46,105 bases of DNA, taken from Clostridiales bacterium GWD2_32_19 (GTDB lineage Bacteria; Bacillota; Clostridia; Lachnospirales; UBA12420). The notes below the pieces were generated by a model, which saw nothing but the letters and a program-made list of their open reading frames with translations, was not told the DNA's origin and made no database searches. This document shows, in pieces, positions 1 through 7,805 of this stretch (its first letter is position 1; the number at the start of each line of letters is the position of its first letter). The stretch is from contig MGOU01000016.1 in the NCBI GenBank assembly GCA_001795385.1, positions 1-46,105 on the forward strand, written 5' to 3'. Both the position numbers and the translations under genes were made by a program.

Positions 1-50
1 CCTTTATTAATTCCAACTCTTAACCCATGTGGATTTACTTTTTGTCCCAT
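1..50 (-). CDS. rpsC: 30S ribosomal protein S3, N-terminal fragment
   Basis: Only the first 16 codons are present; the gene runs off the left edge. The start (ATG at 50-48) is preceded by a strong GGAGG site, and the peptide begins MGQKVNPHGLRVGI, the highly conserved S3 N-terminus. It follows rplV by 10 bases, the normal S10-operon order. S3 lies on the small-subunit head at the mRNA entry channel (family knowledge). Confidence 0.93.
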   Translation of the reverse strand, partial: MGQKVNPHGLRVGINK

Positions 51-60
51 GTTCTACCTC

Positions 61-453
61 CTATCTACTATTAAGTGCTATAGTTATATGACTTGTTTTC
101 ATTACTCTTGCCTCAGCTTGACCTTTAGATCTTGCTGCAATTCTCTTCATTTTTGGTCCTTGATTTGCAGTAGCCATCTCAATATATAATTTACTTGCGT
201 CCATTCCCATATTGTTTTCAGCATTTGCTGCAGCAGATTTTACAACTTTCTCTATAACAGTTGATGACTTGCTTGTTGTGTATATTAGTATTCCTAATGC
301 TTCCTTAATATCTTTTCCTCTTATAAGATCTAAAAGATATTTAGCTTTCATACTTGATATTCTTGCATATCTCGCATGTGCCATCGGCTTTCTACTTTGT
401 TTCTCTAATTCATTTCTTTCTCTCTTTATTTTCGATCTATGTCCTTTAGCCAT
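61..453 (-). CDS. rplV: 50S ribosomal protein L22
   Basis: L22 lines the polypeptide exit tunnel. The core from about residue 24 (AHARYARISSMKAKYLLDLIRG) to the basic C-terminal hairpin region (NQGPKMKRIAARSKGQA) is typical of the family. At 130 residues it is longer than the usual 110-115. The excess is a basic N-terminal tail of about 22 residues beginning MAKGHRSKIKRERN. The start is kept here because a GGAGG site precedes this ATG. It lies between rpsS and rpsC in the S10 operon and should be co-transcribed from the promoter upstream of rpsJ. Confidence 0.95.
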   Translation of the reverse strand: MAKGHRSKIKRERNELEKQSRKPMAHARYARISSMKAKYLLDLIRGKDIKEALGILIYTTSKSSTVIEKVVKSAAANAENNMGMDASKLYIEMATANQGPKMKRIAARSKGQAEARVMKTSHITIALNSR

Positions 454-469
454 CTATATCCCTCCTATC

Positions 470-763
470 CTATTTTTTAACAGATGATTTCTTTTCAGTT
501 TCTTTGCCTCTTCCGTGTCCTCTGTATGTTCTTGTTTGTGCAAATTCTCCCAACTTATGTCCAACCATATCTTCTGTTATATATACAGGAACATGTTTTC
601 TACCATCATGTATAGCTAACGTATGTCCAACCATTTGTGGGAATATTGTTGATCTTCTCGACCAAACTTTCAATACTTTTTTATCGTCTTTTTCGTTCAT
701 TACTTCTATTTTTTTAAGCAATCTTGGATCTGCATAAGGTCCTTTACTTAAAGATCTAGCCAT
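470..763 (-). CDS. rpsS: 30S ribosomal protein S19
   Basis: A 97-residue protein of normal length. It begins [18 protein letters not shown] and carries the conserved [15 protein letters not shown] and [18 protein letters not shown] segments. S19 binds 16S rRNA in the small-subunit head together with S13. An AGGGAGG ribosome binding site precedes the ATG. It follows rplB after about 90 bases; that gap contains a degenerate A/T-rich repeat (see findings). Confidence 0.97.
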   Translation of the reverse strand: MARSLSKGPYADPRLLKKIEVMNEKDDKKVLKVWSRRSTIFPQMVGHTLAIHDGRKHVPVYITEDMVGHKLGEFAQTRTYRGHGRGKETEKKSSVKK

Positions 764-852
764 AGTTTTACCTCCCTTTAATTAAGTTAAAAATTGAGAG
801 TTGTAAGTTAATTGAAAACTCATTTTTCAATCTCTATTTTCAATTTTAAGTT

Positions 853-1686
853 TTATTTCGAATTTCTTTTTCTTACAATATATTTATTTGATGCTTTGTT
901 TTTCTTTCTTGTTTTAAGTCCTAATGCTGGTTTACCCCAAGGCGATACTGGTGCTTTTTTACCTATACCTGTTTTTCCTTCTCCACCACCGTGAGGGTGG
1001 TCGTTAGGGTTCATAGCTGATCCACGAACTGTTGGTCTTATTCCCATATGTCTTTTTTTACCTGCACTACCTATATTAATCAATTCTTGTTCAATATTAC
1101 CTACTTGACCAATAGTAGCCTTGCAATTAACAGGTATAAGTCTCATTTCATTTGATGGCAATTTTAATGTTGCAAATTTTTCATCTTTAGCCATTAGTTG
1201 TGATTCCATACCTGCTGCACGAGCGATTTGAGCTCCTTTTCCTGGTATCATTTCTATATTATGTACCATGGAACCTACTGGTATTGCTGAAATAGGTAGG
1301 CAGTTTCCTGATTTAATTTCTGCATCTTTCCCATTCATTAAAACTTCTCCAACCTTTAGGCCTTTTGTAGCTATAATGTATCTTTTTTCTCCATCAGCAT
1401 ATACTAATAATGCTATGTTGGCTGTACGGTTTGGGTCATATTCTATACCTACTACTTTTGCCGGTATATCATCTTTATTTCTTTTAAAATCTATTATTCT
1501 GTATTTTCTTGCTTCTCCGCCGCCTCTATGTCTAACAGTTATCTTCCCTTGTGCATTTCTTCCTGCAGTCTTTTTGAGTGGTGCAAGTAATGATTTTTCT
1601 GGAACTGTTTTTGTTATTTCCGAAAAATCAGAAGCTGTCATGTTTCTTCTTGACGGTGTATATGGATTATATTTTCTAATACCCAC
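853..1686 (-). CDS. rplB: 50S ribosomal protein L2
   Basis: A 277-residue L2 of normal length. It has the N-terminal RNA-binding OB-fold region with [16 protein letters not shown] (about residues 48-63). The C-terminal peptidyl-transferase-region signature follows ([17 protein letters not shown], about residues 220-236), including the conserved histidine needed for 50S activity in the family. The start ATG has a GGAGG site just upstream. It is part of the S10 operon between rplW and rpsS. Confidence 0.97.
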   Translation of the reverse strand: MGIRKYNPYTPSRRNMTASDFSEITKTVPEKSLLAPLKKTAGRNAQGKITVRHRGGGEARKYRIIDFKRNKDDIPAKVVGIEYDPNRTANIALLVYADGEKRYIIATKGLKVGEVLMNGKDAEIKSGNCLPISAIPVGSMVHNIEMIPGKGAQIARAAGMESQLMAKDEKFATLKLPSNEMRLIPVNCKATIGQVGNIEQELINIGSAGKKRHMGIRPTVRGSAMNPNDHPHGGGEGKTGIGKKAPVSPWGKPALGLKTRKKNKASNKYIVRKRNSK

Positions 1687-1746
1687 GTTTTTTTCCTCCT
1701 TTTATTAATTGAAAGTTGAGATAATTTTTCTTTTTCAATTTTCAAT

Positions 1747-2148
1747 TTATTTAGCAAATAGTTCGATGTCCTTGCTATCGTTTGTTAATGTTACTATTGC
1801 TTTCTTCTTTTTGCTTGTTTTTCCTTGTGTATTTCCTCTTCTTTTTGTTTTTCCATCAGTTATTGCAGTTGTTACTGCTTTTACTTTAACTCCTACAAAC
1901 ATCTTTTCAACTGCTTCTTTTACTTGAGTCTTAGTTGATTGCGGATTAACAAGAAAAGTATATTTTCTTATTTCTATTTCTTCCTTTTGAACTTTTCCAG
2001 TTTTATCTTTCACAGCTCTTAGAACTTTTTTACCACTTTCTTCAACTAATTGTTTTTTTACTTTTTCTACCTGAACACTCATATTTTTCATAGAAGCTTC
2101 TGTTATTACAGGTTTTAAAATGACATCATAATATTTTAAATCAGCCAT
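1747..2148 (-). CDS. rplW: 50S ribosomal protein L23 with an internal insertion
   Basis: L23 sits at the exit of the ribosomal tunnel and is the docking site for trigger factor and SRP. The N-terminus ([14 protein letters not shown]) and the second half ([31 protein letters not shown], then the basic loop and NDSKDIELF) match the family. The protein has 133 residues rather than about 95-100. The extra roughly 30 residues, rich in Lys and Glu, fall between residues 22 and 61, before the KYTF strand. The start ATG overlaps the rplD stop by one base (TAATG), indicating translational coupling. The reading frame is intact throughout, so this is a true insertion and not a frameshift artefact. Confidence 0.93.
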   Translation of the reverse strand: MADLKYYDVILKPVITEASMKNMSVQVEKVKKQLVEESGKKVLRAVKDKTGKVQKEEIEIRKYTFLVNPQSTKTQVKEAVEKMFVGVKVKAVTTAITDGKTKRRGNTQGKTSKKKKAIVTLTNDSKDIELFAK

Positions 2149-2780
2149 TATGCGTACACCTCCTGCATGTTTTCTATTGCTCTTCTTGTTACTATAAAAT
2201 TATCATATTTCATTATATCATAAACATTTAATGTGTTTATTCCTGATGTTTTTATTCCTGGTATGTTTCTAGCTGACAATATTACATTTCTTGTGTGCTT
2301 GTCATCTCCATCATCAAGTACTAATACTGCTTTTTTAATTTTAAAATTATCTAAAATTGTCTTTACTTCTTTAGTTCTTATACTATCCATTTTTATTTCT
2401 GATATAACTATCAACTTGTTTTGCAACACTCTTGAAGTTAAGGCAGATTTTAATGCTAGTCTTTTTTCTTTCCTATTTAATGTATAGGAAAAATCTCTTG
2501 GTTTTGGTGCAAATACTACACCTCCACCCTTCCATTGTGGCGAACGTATAGAACCTTGTCTAGCTCTACCTGTTCCTTTTTGCTTCCATGGTTTTCTTCC
2601 CCCACCTCTAACTTCTGCACGAGTTAGGGTGCTTTTTGTTCCTTGTCTTAAGTTCGCAAGTTGATTTACTACAACTTCATGAACTAATGTTTCATTTATT
2701 TCAACACCGAATATTGCTTCATTAAGCTCTATCTCGCCTATTTGCTCGGCCTGTGTGTTATAAACTGCTACTTTTACCAT
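2148..2780 (-). CDS. rplD: 50S ribosomal protein L4
   Basis: L4 binds domain I of 23S rRNA and extends a loop into the exit tunnel. The signature is clear: [19 protein letters not shown], then the tunnel loop with [19 protein letters not shown], then [10 protein letters not shown]. The C-terminal globular domain ends in [14 protein letters not shown]. The ATG at 2780 was chosen because GGAGG lies 7 bases before it; the in-frame TTG five codons upstream is inside that site. Length is 210 residues, normal for the family. Confidence 0.96.
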   Translation of the reverse strand: MVKVAVYNTQAEQIGEIELNEAIFGVEINETLVHEVVVNQLANLRQGTKSTLTRAEVRGGGRKPWKQKGTGRARQGSIRSPQWKGGGVVFAPKPRDFSYTLNRKEKRLALKSALTSRVLQNKLIVISEIKMDSIRTKEVKTILDNFKIKKAVLVLDDGDDKHTRNVILSARNIPGIKTSGINTLNVYDIMKYDNFIVTRRAIENMQEVYA

Positions 2781-2866
2781 TCTTTTTTCCTCCAATCACA
2801 ATATATCATATATTGTATACTTCTCTGTATATTTTAGTTTGTTTTGTTTTTCATATGTTTATTTAA

Positions 2867-3505
2867 TTATGCTTTAACTGCATTTCTTAAAGTTACTATA
2901 GAATTTACTGCTCCTGGAACTGCACCTTTTATCAAGATAACATTTTTTTCCATATCTATTCTGACTACTTCTAGAGATTGAACAGTTATTGTAACGCTTC
3001 CCATGTGTCCTGGTAGCTTTTTACCTTTTCTAACTCGTCCTGGGCTTGTGTTAGCTCCCATAGAACCAGATACTCTGTGAGATTTAGAACCATGTGACAT
3101 AGGTCCTCTATGTTGATTATGTCTCTTTATTGAACCTTGGAATCCTTTTCCTTTTGAAGTTCCTGTTACATCAACAATATCTCCTTCAGAAAATATATCC
3201 GCTTTAATCTCAGAACCTACTAGATATTCAGAAGCATTATCAATTCTAAATTCACTTAAGAATTTTTTGTAATTTTCTTCTGTAAGTCCTGACTTTTCTA
3301 AATGCCCTTTTAAAGGCTTTGTTACTTTACGTGCTTTAACTACTCCAAATCCTACTTGTACAGCGCTATATCCGTCTTTTTCTTCTGTTTTCACTTGTGT
3401 AATTACGCATGGGCCTGCTTCAAGTACTGTTACAGGTATTTGCATTCCTTGTTCATTAAATACTTGCGTCATACCCAATTTTTTAGCCATTATAGCTTTT
3501 TTCAT
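2867..3505 (-). CDS. rplC: 50S ribosomal protein L3
   Basis: An L3 of 212 residues. It starts [20 protein letters not shown] and has the central glutamine-rich signature region ([20 protein letters not shown], about residues 120-139) that approaches the peptidyl-transferase centre. The KKLPGHMGS segment follows. The ATG at 3505 follows AGGAGGG with good spacing; the upstream in-frame ATG has no site of its own. It is the second gene of the operon, 65 bases after rpsJ. Confidence 0.96.
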   Translation of the reverse strand: MKKAIMAKKLGMTQVFNEQGMQIPVTVLEAGPCVITQVKTEEKDGYSAVQVGFGVVKARKVTKPLKGHLEKSGLTEENYKKFLSEFRIDNASEYLVGSEIKADIFSEGDIVDVTGTSKGKGFQGSIKRHNQHRGPMSHGSKSHRVSGSMGANTSPGRVRKGKKLPGHMGSVTITVQSLEVVRIDMEKNVILIKGAVPGAVNSIVTLRNAVKA

Positions 3506-3570
3506 TGTATTCCCTCCTTCATTCATAATAAAAGCATTTTAATTGTTTACTTCAATAATAATCTTTATTT

Positions 3571-3882
3571 TTATTTTACATCAACTTTTATATCTACACC
3601 TGCTGGCAAGTCAAGATTCATTAAAGCATCTATTGTTTGTTGTGATGGACCTAAGATGTCTATCAATCTCTTATGCGTCCTCATTTCAAACTGTTCCCTA
3701 GAATCTTTATATTTGTGAACCGCCCTAAGAATCGTCACTACCTCTCTTCTTGTAGGTAATGGTATCGGACCACTTACTTGTGCGCCTGTTTTTTTAGCAG
3801 TTGCAATAATTTTTTGAGCTGATTGATCAATTAATTTATGATCATATGCTTTTAAATTGATTCTAATTTTTTGGTTTGCCAT
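3571..3882 (-). CDS. rpsJ: 30S ribosomal protein S10
   Basis: S10 of 103 residues, the normal length. It begins [19 protein letters not shown] and contains the conserved [40 protein letters not shown] stretch, read as consecutive shorter motifs. It is a small-subunit head protein and also NusE in transcription antitermination (family knowledge). The ATG at 3882 follows AAAGGAGG; in-frame codons upstream lie in the leader and do not resemble S10. It is the first gene of the operon, with its own promoter about 230 bases upstream. Confidence 0.96.
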   Translation of the reverse strand: MANQKIRINLKAYDHKLIDQSAQKIIATAKKTGAQVSGPIPLPTRREVVTILRAVHKYKDSREQFEMRTHKRLIDILGPSQQTIDALMNLDLPAGVDIKVDVK

Positions 3883-4103
3883 AAAAAAAGAGCCTCCTTT
3901 TCGTATTAAAGTTTCATACGACAGTGGTTCCCTGTACACTTATCCGTGTGTGTCGTATATATATGACAAATAAGTTTTCACTTATCTTATACTAAACACG
4001 TTTGTACAGTGAGCTTGTCGTCCGTTTCGTGAACTGGACATCGTTCTGCGTGAAAACCCACCTTCGGTGGCAACCTCTCGCTTCATTACTCTTGCGTCAC
4101 ATG
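3883..4103 (-). promoter_or_regulatory. Structured 5' leader of the S10 operon
   Basis: About 220 bases separate the promoter from rpsJ and hold no gene. Several hairpins are visible. CCACC/GGTGG closes a 3-base loop at 4058-4070. ATAAGT/ACTTAT closes a TTTC loop at 3970-3985. ATACGACA (3915-3922) pairs with TGTCGTAT (3950-3957). The region is noticeably richer in G+C than the neighbouring non-coding DNA. Autogenous control or attenuation of the ribosomal operon is an inference; no family was recognised. Confidence 0.5.
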
Positions 4104-4109
4104 TTTTAT

Positions 4110-4138
4110 ATTCTACCATAGGTTTCCATAAATTGCAA
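4110..4138 (-). promoter_or_regulatory. Sigma-A promoter of the S10 operon
   Basis: Minus-strand -35 TTGCAA (4138-4133), a 17-base spacer and -10 TAGAAT (4115-4110). It directs transcription into the rpsJ leader. It lies back to back with the promoter of the divergent lipoprotein gene. Confidence 0.7.
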
Positions 4139-4176
4139 GTAGTTTTTATTTTTTTTTTATTTTTTTTCTATATCTA

Positions 4177-4205
4177 TTTACAATTATATAAATATATGGT
4201 ATTAT
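4177..4205 (+). promoter_or_regulatory. Sigma-A promoter of the small lipoprotein gene
   Basis: Plus-strand -35 TTTACA (4177-4182), a 17-base spacer and -10 TATTAT (4200-4205). It lies 34 bases before the lipoprotein start codon and is divergent from the S10 operon promoter. Confidence 0.7.
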
Positions 4206-4239
4206 TTTTTAAGAATTTGTATATAGGGAGGTGTGTTAA

Positions 4240-4506
4240 ATGAAAAAAATGTTAACTCTAGCATTTGTTGCTGTATTATCTGTATCTGTATTATTCGGAT
4301 GTGCTAGCAATGAAAAAGCTCCAGAAGTTACTACTCCAGAAGTTACTGCTCCAGAAGTTAGTACAGATGAAACTCCTGTAACTGAAGAAACAACTGTTAC
4401 TGATGTTACTGATGTTACTGATGAAAAAGTAGTTGATGATAAAGCAACTGTTGATCAAACTAAAGTAGCTACTGACGAAACTACTACTACTAAAACAGTT
4501 AAATAA
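4240..4506 (+). CDS. Small Thr/Val/Glu/Asp-rich lipoprotein, function unknown
   Basis: An 88-residue product, the only convincing plus-strand gene in the window. It has a lipoprotein signal peptide: MKKM, a hydrophobic stretch, then lipobox LFGC with the lipidated Cys at residue 21. The mature part is low-complexity and acidic, with repeats of PEVT/PEVS and VTD and no recognisable fold. It looks like a surface-exposed flexible tether or spacer. The GGGAGG site and the upstream promoter support expression. I do not recognise a named family. The repeats could expand or contract by slippage. Confidence 0.8.
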   Translation: MKKMLTLAFVAVLSVSVLFGCASNEKAPEVTTPEVTAPEVSTDETPVTEETTVTDVTDVTDEKVVDDKATVDQTKVATDETTTTKTVK

Positions 4507-4554
4507 TTTATTGTTTATTATTTAGTTAATAACATTACAAATCATAAACGATAC

Positions 4555-4584
4555 AAAAACTAGACACATGTGTCTAGTTTTTTT
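4555..4584. terminator. Bidirectional rho-independent terminator
   Basis: A perfect 20-base palindrome (4559-4578: ACTAGACACA and its complement) is flanked by A-run and T-run. It lies between the convergent lipoprotein gene (plus) and spoVAE (minus), so it can terminate both. Confidence 0.85.
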
Positions 4585-4586
4585 GT

Positions 4587-4943
4587 TTACGCTTTTGCTT
4601 TTGGATTAAATATTAATGCAATTATATAACCAAAAACTATAACGGCACTTATTCCAGCTGCAGTTGCCTTTAATCCACCAGTTAGGACTCCCATAAATCC
4701 CTCTGTATTTACTTCATTTATTACGCCCTTAGCAAGTGCATATCCAAATCCAGGCAACGGAACGGTAGCCCCTGCTCCTGCAAAATTTACAATAGGCTCG
4801 TATATACCAAGTGCAGTTAATATTACCCCTAATGTTACAAATAACACCAATATTCTAGCAGGCATTAACTGAGTTTTATCTAATAAAATTTGTCCTATTA
4901 CACAAATTATTCCACCAACTATAAATGCATTTACATAATCCAT
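4587..4943 (-). CDS. spoVAE: Stage V sporulation protein AE (SpoVAE/AEb type)
   Basis: A 118-residue membrane protein with about four hydrophobic segments and the family signatures IVGGIICVIGQILLDKT near the N-terminus and GAGATVPLPGFGYALAKG in the middle. In the spore former model it is a forespore inner-membrane component of the SpoVA channel for Ca-dipicolinic acid. The ATG at 4943 follows TGGAGG. It is the last gene of the spoVA block and ends at the bidirectional terminator. It is paralogous to spoVAC, sharing the GGxICVIGQI motif. Confidence 0.92.
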   Translation of the reverse strand: MDYVNAFIVGGIICVIGQILLDKTQLMPARILVLFVTLGVILTALGIYEPIVNFAGAGATVPLPGFGYALAKGVINEVNTEGFMGVLTGGLKATAAGISAVIVFGYIIALIFNPKAKA

Positions 4944-4961
4944 AATAAAACCTCCAGTTTT

Positions 4962-5031
4962 CAAAGTACAAAGTTCAAAGAACAAAGTACAAAATCCTTA
5001 ATTCTTCATTCTTTGCTCTCAGTTCTCAATC
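4962..5031. repeat. Ten contiguous degenerate heptamers
   Basis: Ten successive 7-base units, each starting with C on the plus strand: CAAAGTA, CAAAGTT, CAAAGAA, CAAAGTA, CAAAATC, CTTAATT, CTTCATT, CTTTGCT, CTCAGTT, CTCAATC. The phase never breaks over 70 bases. The last two units overlap the final codons and stop of spoVAD. A related array lies at 6567-6594. Confidence 0.7.
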
Positions 5032-6026
5032 GCTACCGCATGAGCTATTCCTGGTATTGATTCTCCTTGCTGAAGTGATACCTGGCTCAACATCGCTCCA
5101 GTAGCTACAAATAATACCTTTTTCCACTTTCCTTTCCCCATTTCACTGAGAATATATCCCGCAAGTGTTACAGCTCCACAACCGCAACCGCTACCTCCGG
5201 AGTGTGTATCTTGTTTATCTGCTTCAAATATTTCAATCCCACAATCCATATATTTACTTGTTATATCATAATTATATTGTTTAAGTATATCTAATAGCAA
5301 CTCTTTACCCACTTTACCCAAATCGCCTGTTACAATTAAATCATAATAGTTTTCATCTCTTTCTGTATCAATAAAGTGGTTAATTATAGTATCTGCTGCT
5401 GCTGGAGCCATTACTGCACCCATGTTCATTGCATCTTTTATGTTAAAGTCTACTATCTTTCCAGTTGTTATATATGTTATTTTGGGACCTTCTCCTGATT
5501 CTGCTAAAAATATGGCTCCACTTCCTGTTACTGTCCATGTTGAAGTAAGCGGTCTTTGCCCTCCTAATTCTAGTGGCGACCTAAACTGCTTTTCTGCACA
5601 GCAGAAGTGGCTCGATGTAGACGCGATTACATAGTCTGCAAAACCTCCCTCTACTATAATAGCTGCTACACTTAGACTTTCTGCCATCGTAGAGCATGCA
5701 CCGTAAACACCAATAAATGGTACCTTAAAGTTTCTTATACCAAATGTGCTTGCTGTAAGTTGATTTAACAAATCTCCACTTATTATATATTTTACATCAT
5801 CTATGGTTTTGTTTGCTTTTTCTATGACTTTTTCTAGAGCCTTTTCTATCAATTTACTTTCTGCCTTTTCCCATGTACTTTCTCCATAAAGTTCATCTTC
5901 TATTATTGTATCGAAATAAGTCGCGAGCGGTCCTTCTCCTTCCCTGGGCCCTACTATTGACGAAGATGCCAAAATCACAGGGGGATTATCAAATCGTATA
6001 GTTTGCTTACCTAAATGTTTATTCAA
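5019..6026 (-). CDS. spoVAD: Stage V sporulation protein AD
   Basis: A 335-residue thiolase-fold protein. In Bacillus, SpoVAD is a peripheral protein of the forespore inner membrane that binds dipicolinic acid. Typical features are TIRFDNPPVILASSSIVGPREG near the N-terminus, GVYGACSTMAESL (about residues 107-119), and the Gly/Cys-rich HSGGSGCGCGAV near residue 275. The start appears to be TTG at 6026, preceded by AGAGGAG; no ATG is available nearby. The C-terminal codons are formed by the heptamer repeat. It lies between spoVAC and spoVAE. Confidence 0.93.
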   Translation of the reverse strand: MNKHLGKQTIRFDNPPVILASSSIVGPREGEGPLATYFDTIIEDELYGESTWEKAESKLIEKALEKVIEKANKTIDDVKYIISGDLLNQLTASTFGIRNFKVPFIGVYGACSTMAESLSVAAIIVEGGFADYVIASTSSHFCCAEKQFRSPLELGGQRPLTSTWTVTGSGAIFLAESGEGPKITYITTGKIVDFNIKDAMNMGAVMAPAAADTIINHFIDTERDENYYDLIVTGDLGKVGKELLLDILKQYNYDITSKYMDCGIEIFEADKQDTHSGGSGCGCGAVTLAGYILSEMGKGKWKKVLFVATGAMLSQVSLQQGESIPGIAHAVAIEN

Positions 6027-6102
6027 ATTATTGCACTCTCCTCTGCTTTTAGTTTTTTTAAGGATTGATTACTTATTTTTAGGAACCGTCCCCTTTAACT
6101 TG

Positions 6103-6549
6103 CTACTTAAAAAAGTAATAGATTATTCCTACAACCACTGAACTTATGACTCCGTACACTATGACTGGGCCCGCTACCGTAAACATTCTAGCTCCCATTC
6201 CTAATATATATCCTTCTTTCTTGTACTCCATTGCAGGTGCAACAACAGAGTTGGAAAACCCAGTAATCGGTACTATTGATCCTGCTCCTGCATATTTTCC
6301 TATGTTATCATATATATTCAAACCAGTAAGTAGAGCCCCTATAAATATAAGTATTACGGTTGTCATCATAGCTGCATCATCTTTTGCATATCCATATGTT
6401 TTTAGTACCTCTGTTATTATCTGTCCTATTACACATATAGTCCCTCCTACAAAAAAGGCCCACGCACAATTTACTCCCATATTACTACTCGGTGATGCTT
6501 TTTCTACCATTTCTTTGTAATTCTGCTTTATCTGTTTCGCTTTATCCAT
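6103..6549 (-). CDS. spoVAC: Stage V sporulation protein AC
   Basis: A 148-residue membrane protein with a cytoplasmic N-terminus (MDKAKQIKQNYKEMVEKASPSS). About four hydrophobic segments follow, including FFVGGTICVIGQIITE and the GAGSIVPITGFSNSVV loop. In Bacillus SpoVAC acts as a mechanosensitive channel component for dipicolinate release. The ATG at 6549 follows TGGAGG with 5-base spacing; nine upstream in-frame codons are excluded. Confidence 0.93.
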   Translation of the reverse strand: MDKAKQIKQNYKEMVEKASPSSNMGVNCAWAFFVGGTICVIGQIITEVLKTYGYAKDDAAMMTTVILIFIGALLTGLNIYDNIGKYAGAGSIVPITGFSNSVVAPAMEYKKEGYILGMGARMFTVAGPVIVYGVISSVVVGIIYYFFK

Positions 6550-6566
6550 GTTAACCTCCATGTTTT

Positions 6567-6594
6567 CAAAGTACAAAGAACAAAGTACAAATTT
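6567..6594. repeat. Second heptamer array
   Basis: Four 7-base units (CAAAGTA, CAAAGAA, CAAAGTA, CAAATTT) in the spoVAB-spoVAC gap. Three are identical to units of the array at 4962-5031, so the two arrays share an origin. Confidence 0.65.
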
Positions 6595-6647
6595 AATGAG
6601 TCTTTATTATTGTTTATTGTACTTTATTAATTAATCTTTTTTCTTTA

Positions 6648-7058
6648 TCATTTCATGACCGTCCAATATATTATTGAACCTACCATTTTTCCTAGTGCTA
6701 TGCTTATAACAACATATACAAGTCCTGTTCTAATCCTTATTCTTTCCTTTATAACCGGTAGAACGTTTATTATCTCTACTAATGATATTGCAACTATTCC
6801 TACAAATACTCCAGAAAAGAAGCCTAGAATTCCTAACCACACCTCATTTATATGAAAATTTATATCAATTATCATAGCCAATGTTCCAGTCGTTATACCT
6901 ATAAGAATCATGTTTTGATATAAATTATTATATTTCTTAGTTCCTGTCACATTTACCATTTTTGTTATTATTCCAACAGATATTATAAATGCAGTTACTG
7001 CAAGACCTATTGCTGCTCCTGCTCCAAATCCTATAAACATCATCACAATCTCTATCAT
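6648..7058 (-). CDS. spoVAB: Stage V sporulation protein AB
   Basis: A 136-residue, very hydrophobic protein with about four membrane segments. The opening MIEIVMMFIGFGAGAAIGLAVTAFI, the lone NVTGTKKY loop and the order spoVAA-spoVAB-spoVAC fit SpoVAB. The ATG at 7058 lies two bases after the spoVAA stop, so translation is probably coupled. An AAAGGAA site is inside the end of spoVAA. It is poorly conserved in sequence across families, so the call depends partly on synteny. Confidence 0.85.
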   Translation of the reverse strand: MIEIVMMFIGFGAGAAIGLAVTAFIISVGIITKMVNVTGTKKYNNLYQNMILIGITTGTLAMIIDINFHINEVWLGILGFFSGVFVGIVAISLVEIINVLPVIKERIRIRTGLVYVVISIALGKMVGSIIYWTVMK

Positions 7059-7060
7059 AA

Positions 7061-7720
7061 TTAGCCCAAATTCCTTTTCTTTATTTTCTCCACTGTACAT
7101 TTGTAGAGTTCGTCTTGATACTTATCTATCTCTACCTCAAGAGGTGTTGGAGAGTTTTTAAATTTTAACCAAAAATGATTGAAAAACACTATAATTCCTA
7201 CCGCAAGACCTATTGAATATGGAATTTGTATAATATATGGTTTTTGTATACTATTACCTGTAAGCATTTTATATATTTGCTGATGTACCTCGGTCATAGC
7301 AACATCTGTATGGAATGTCATTATGGCGACACTAGCTCCGAAAAATATCGTCAAGCATACAAATACAATTTTTACAAATTCCCACATCTTGGATGGCCTT
7401 TTTTCTCCGTTTAAATACTCTATTACAATATCCTGTTCCCCTATGCTCTCTATATCAACTTCTGGATGAACATTTCTTATTTTATTGATAACATCGACTA
7501 TATCTACCGAATGCAAAGACTTTTCCTGTTTGCCAATATCATATATTTTTATCTCTTCTATTTCCTTCTTTAATATATCATCTGCAATAACCTTTGCAAT
7601 ATCTGATATTTTCAAACTTGTATCACTAGTTATACTCACCTTCTTTTCTAGCTTTATATATACTTTATTACTTGCTATACAAATCACCTCTTTTGTGTTC
7701 TTATAATTATATTTTTCCAT
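7061..7720 (-). CDS. spoVAA: Stage V sporulation protein AA
   Basis: A 219-residue protein. The soluble N-terminal half of about 115 residues contains IYLKLEKKV-like strand patterns (IYDIGKQEKSLHSVDIVDVINKI). Two membrane segments follow, at about residues 119-140 and 165-185. This matches SpoVAA, whose N-terminal domain faces the forespore/core side in the spoVA complex. It is the first gene of the spoVA block, downstream of sigF. The terminator-like hairpin between sigF and spoVAA suggests that a separate, probably sigma-G, promoter drives spoVA. I could not find a convincing -10/-35 pair. Confidence 0.88.
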   Translation of the reverse strand: MEKYNYKNTKEVICIASNKVYIKLEKKVSITSDTSLKISDIAKVIADDILKKEIEEIKIYDIGKQEKSLHSVDIVDVINKIRNVHPEVDIESIGEQDIVIEYLNGEKRPSKMWEFVKIVFVCLTIFFGASVAIMTFHTDVAMTEVHQQIYKMLTGNSIQKPYIIQIPYSIGLAVGIIVFFNHFWLKFKNSPTPLEVEIDKYQDELYKCTVEKIKKRNLG

Positions 7721-7738
7721 TTCTTTCAGATTTTATAC

Positions 7739-7768
7739 AAAAAAAGAAGTATGCAATGCAAACTTCTC
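7739..7768 (-). terminator. Terminator between sigF and spoVAA
   Basis: Minus-strand hairpin AGAAGT/ACTTCT with an inner TGC/GCA pair across a T-T mismatch, followed by seven T. It would separate transcription of the spoIIA operon from the later spoVA operon. Confidence 0.65.
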
Positions 7769-7805
7769 TGTTTTATAAAGATTATTTTTCCCTTACGAGT
7801 GTACT

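Noticed and set aside
7721-7805. Sigma-G promoter before spoVAA
   Set aside because: A GCATA-like -35 is present, but no suitable -10 lies at the expected distance, and the sequence overlaps the terminator hairpin.
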